The notes under the pieces are model-generated. The model was not told the origin of the DNA, did not search any database, and saw only the letters and a list, made by a program, of their open reading frames with translations. Below, piece after piece: positions 4,396-5,886 of a DNA stretch of 5,886 nucleotides; the first letter of the stretch is position 1, and every line of letters starts with the position of its first letter. Made by a program: the position numbers and the translations under genes. The stretch is taken from positions 66,683-72,568 of the forward strand of contig DHVH01000309.1 in assembly GCA_002412555.1 (NCBI GenBank). The letters run 5' to 3'. Source of the DNA: Marinilabiliaceae bacterium UBA5213. Lineage in GTDB: Bacteria > Bacteroidota > Bacteroidia > Bacteroidales > Marinilabiliaceae.

Positions 4396-5535
4396 ATGGC
4401 ATTTTTAATAAATCGGATGAGGTTTTTTGGGTTATTTCTGCTAGTGGGGCCAATGCTTCACGGCCAGCAGCTCATCTGGCACCCGGTGGTTCAGGATTCA
4501 GTGCCCACTCGGCAGGCGGGCGATCTGACTTTTAAAATGGCTTCGTCTTTCTTCTTTATCAACAATGAGTTTTTTGGAGATATTGTGCAGGGCTATACCT
4601 TGCCTGCGTATCAGCTTGAACCTTCGGTGGTTTATTATGCCGGTGAGCGATTTCGCATGCGAGGTGGACTGCATTTGCAGCAGTTTTTTGGGGAAAATGA
4701 AAACATGAAGGTCCGACCAGTCATTTCTGCCACTGTTTTATTTTCTGATCAGCTGCAACTCACCATGGGAGCCATTAACGGACACCTCTATCATGGCCTG
4801 TCGGATGCTTTATTTCACTATGAGCGGAGCATTGTTAATCCGGTAGAGAACGGCTTTCAATTCGTGTATGAAGATGACCAATGGTGGGGCGATGCCTGGA
4901 TGAGCTGGGAACACTACATTGAGCAGGGAGATAGCATTCCTGAAGTGTTCACGGCAGGCATAAGTGCCCGAAGGCACTTATTTAAATCTGATTCCGGATG
5001 GAAATTGGATCTCCCGTTTCAAACCATGATAATGCACAGGGGCGGTCAAATCAGTGATTTTGATGAAGCAGGCACCAACTTTTTGAATCTATCGACAGGC
5101 CTGGAAATTGAGAAACGGCAGGAGGGTTTTATCAAAAAGACGGGATGGTTTGGTCATTTCCTGCTCTACAATGATTTGAAGAACGCGCATCCTTCCGGTA
5201 TTAATAAGGGCCATGTCTTTTATACAGGAATAGTTTTAGAGTCCCGGGAAAACAGCTTAATGGTGGGCTACTGGAAGGCAGATCATTTTCTGTCATCGCG
5301 AGGGAATCCCATTTTTCATTCAGTCTCGAATTTTTTGGAGGACACTTGGTTTGCCGACAGGTCCATGCTCACCGGAAAGCTGTTATGGCATAAAAAAGTG
5401 CTGCCCGATGTGGTGTTTTCTTTACTTTTGGATGGCTATTATGATATGACCAATGCACAGTTCGATTATGCCTATGGTTTTAGAATCGGATTTTCCCCTG
5501 AGTTTTTGATAACGAATGTTCTGCCGCTTAGGTAG
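4396..5535 (+). CDS. Exported protein of unknown function, probable outer-membrane beta-barrel
   Basis: No function can be assigned. The ATG at 4396 gives 379 residues with a plausible signal peptide: MAFLINRMR, a hydrophobic FFGLFLLVGPML core and likely cleavage after LHG (residue 23), before QQLIW. Longer forms starting upstream at TTG 4285 would start upstream of both candidate promoter elements and bury the signal peptide; ATG at 4417 would leave only 16 residues for it. The mature part is rich in aromatic residues and short alternating polar/hydrophobic stretches (for example VVYYAGERFRMRGGLHLQQF and LDGYYDMTNAQFDYAYGF), as in transmembrane beta-strands. Stretches such as FFINNEFFGDIVQGYTLP, INGHLYHGLSDALFHYE and AWMSWEHYIEQGDSIPE resemble what I recall of an uncharacterised conserved Bacteroidota protein family; this is memory, not a search. 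No TonB-dependent-receptor plug, lipoprotein cysteine or C-terminal sorting domain is seen, and it does not end in the classical barrel-terminal Phe. Outer-membrane location is inferred. Confidence 0.7.
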   Translation: MAFLINRMRFFGLFLLVGPMLHGQQLIWHPVVQDSVPTRQAGDLTFKMASSFFFINNEFFGDIVQGYTLPAYQLEPSVVYYAGERFRMRGGLHLQQFFGENENMKVRPVISATVLFSDQLQLTMGAINGHLYHGLSDALFHYERSIVNPVENGFQFVYEDDQWWGDAWMSWEHYIEQGDSIPEVFTAGISARRHLFKSDSGWKLDLPFQTMIMHRGGQISDFDEAGTNFLNLSTGLEIEKRQEGFIKKTGWFGHFLLYNDLKNAHPSGINKGHVFYTGIVLESRENSLMVGYWKADHFLSSRGNPIFHSVSNFLEDTWFADRSMLTGKLLWHKKVLPDVVFSLLLDGYYDMTNAQFDYAYGFRIGFSPEFLITNVLPLR

Positions 5536-5549
5536 GCGCAGTACTTAAT

Positions 5550-5565
5550 CTGTCTTTAAAGGCAG
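5550..5565 (+). terminator. Weak hairpin between convergent genes, possible terminator
   Basis: CTGTCT-TTAA-AGGCAG forms a 6-bp stem with one G-T pair, 14 bp after the stop at 5535 and followed by T/G-rich TTGGTTCCGTTT. It is modest in stability and the T-run is interrupted, so it is only a candidate. A second small hairpin, TGCTG-CCCGAA-CAGCA (5577-5592), lies just past the stop of the minus-strand gene. The convergent gap (5536-5607) holds nothing else recognisable. Confidence 0.3.
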
Positions 5566-5607
5566 TTGGTTCCGTTTGCTGCCCGAACAGCAGTGGCCGG
5601 GCAACCG

Positions 5608-5886
5608 TTAGTACTCCGTTTTGTGGGGCATAATGGCCCACTGCTTAAATGTGGCGATGGCTTCTTCGCCGAGCAGGGGCTGCATCAGTATGCTGCGTTG
5701 CTCAATGGGCGTGTGAATTTCCTTATAAATAAAGTCGTCATCAAAGCCAATCTCAGCCGCATCCTGGCGGTTGTTGCCATAAAAAACATGGGGAATGCGC
5801 GCCCAGTAAATAGCTCCCAGACACATGGGGCAGGGCTCGCAAGTGGTGTAAAGGGTACAATCACTTAGATTGTAATTAGTCAAATT
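5608..5886 (-). CDS. guaD: Guanine deaminase (cytidine/CMP deaminase fold), N-terminus outside the window
   Basis: Zinc enzyme that hydrolyses guanine to xanthine and ammonia in purine salvage, in the cytoplasm. The 92 visible residues form the C-terminal part of a protein of about 155 residues; the frame stays open through the right edge, and a TTG at 5883 is not a credible start. The block LYTTCEPCPMCLGAIYWAR contains the PCxxC motif that supplies two zinc-binding cysteines. The HAE motif with the zinc histidine and catalytic glutamate must lie beyond the window. The call of guanine deaminase rather than TadA or cytosine deaminase rests on DAAEIGFDDDFIYKEI, which closely follows B. subtilis GuaD, and on the C-terminal KTEY, close to the KKEY end of GuaD that helps close the active site in the domain-swapped dimer. 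It is convergent with the exported-protein gene, with 72 bp between them. Confidence 0.9.
   Translation of the reverse strand, partial: NLTNYNLSDCTLYTTCEPCPMCLGAIYWARIPHVFYGNNRQDAAEIGFDDDFIYKEIHTPIEQRSILMQPLLGEEAIATFKQWAIMPHKTEY

Noticed and set aside
4308..4535. Plus-strand frame of 75 codons overlapping the start of the exported-protein gene
   Set aside because: It runs across the candidate promoter and the signal peptide region in another frame and lacks any feature of its own.
5566..5868. Plus-strand frame of 100 codons at the right end
   Set aside because: It is antisense to the guanine deaminase gene, whose zinc-site motifs are unambiguous.

Overview
The window looks like a chromosomal segment from a member of the Bacteroidota. 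The evidence is indirect. Start codons lack Shine-Dalgarno sequences and are preceded by A/T-rich leaders. Several exact TAnnTTTG (-7 type) promoter words sit just upstream of genes. The protein set also fits: thioredoxin-type ArsC with ACR3, a secreted CAP protein, a YqaA/DedA-like protein and an exported protein that resembles uncharacterised Bacteroidota outer-membrane proteins. Genus cannot be decided from this sequence.

Layout. Positions 1-1391 hold the end of an arsenic-resistance operon: a 5'-truncated arsenate reductase (arsC), then after 9 bp an ACR3 arsenite efflux permease, closed by a very strong hairpin terminator at 1457-1492. Positions 1536-2846 hold a separate 12-helix MFS transporter of the monocarboxylate/oxalate-formate (MCT/OFA-like) type with its own candidate promoter. 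Positions 3064-3552 encode a small secreted CAP/SCP-domain protein. On the minus strand, 3817-4263 encodes a YqaA-type membrane protein. Diverging from it, 4396-5535 encodes an exported protein, probably an outer-membrane beta-barrel of unknown function. The window closes with the C-terminal 92 residues of a guanine deaminase (minus strand, 5608-5886) that runs off the right edge.

How the genes relate. Only arsC and acr3 form a clear functional unit: ArsC reduces arsenate to arsenite and ACR3 exports arsenite. The other genes look like independent, ordinary housekeeping or envelope functions.

The most interesting part is non-coding. Three copies of a roughly 60-70 bp element lie between genes, all in the same orientation (2885-2941, 3624-3693, 3723-3782). 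Each carries a GNAG tetranucleotide (GTAG, GGAG, GCAG) directly before a CCCGC-GAA-GCGGG hairpin, the architecture of REP elements mobilised by RAYT (Y1 HUH) transposases. The hairpin core GCGAAGC is a known ultra-stable DNA mini-hairpin, and two of the copies carry it twice. The convergent gap 3553-3816 is almost entirely repeats: an 8-bp tandem repeat, an imperfect inverted repeat, two REP-like copies and a stray left arm. The divergent gap 4264-4395 has back-to-back TACTTTTG promoter words forming a 9-bp inverted repeat. No CRISPR array, rRNA, tRNA, insertion sequence or complete novel multi-gene system was seen.
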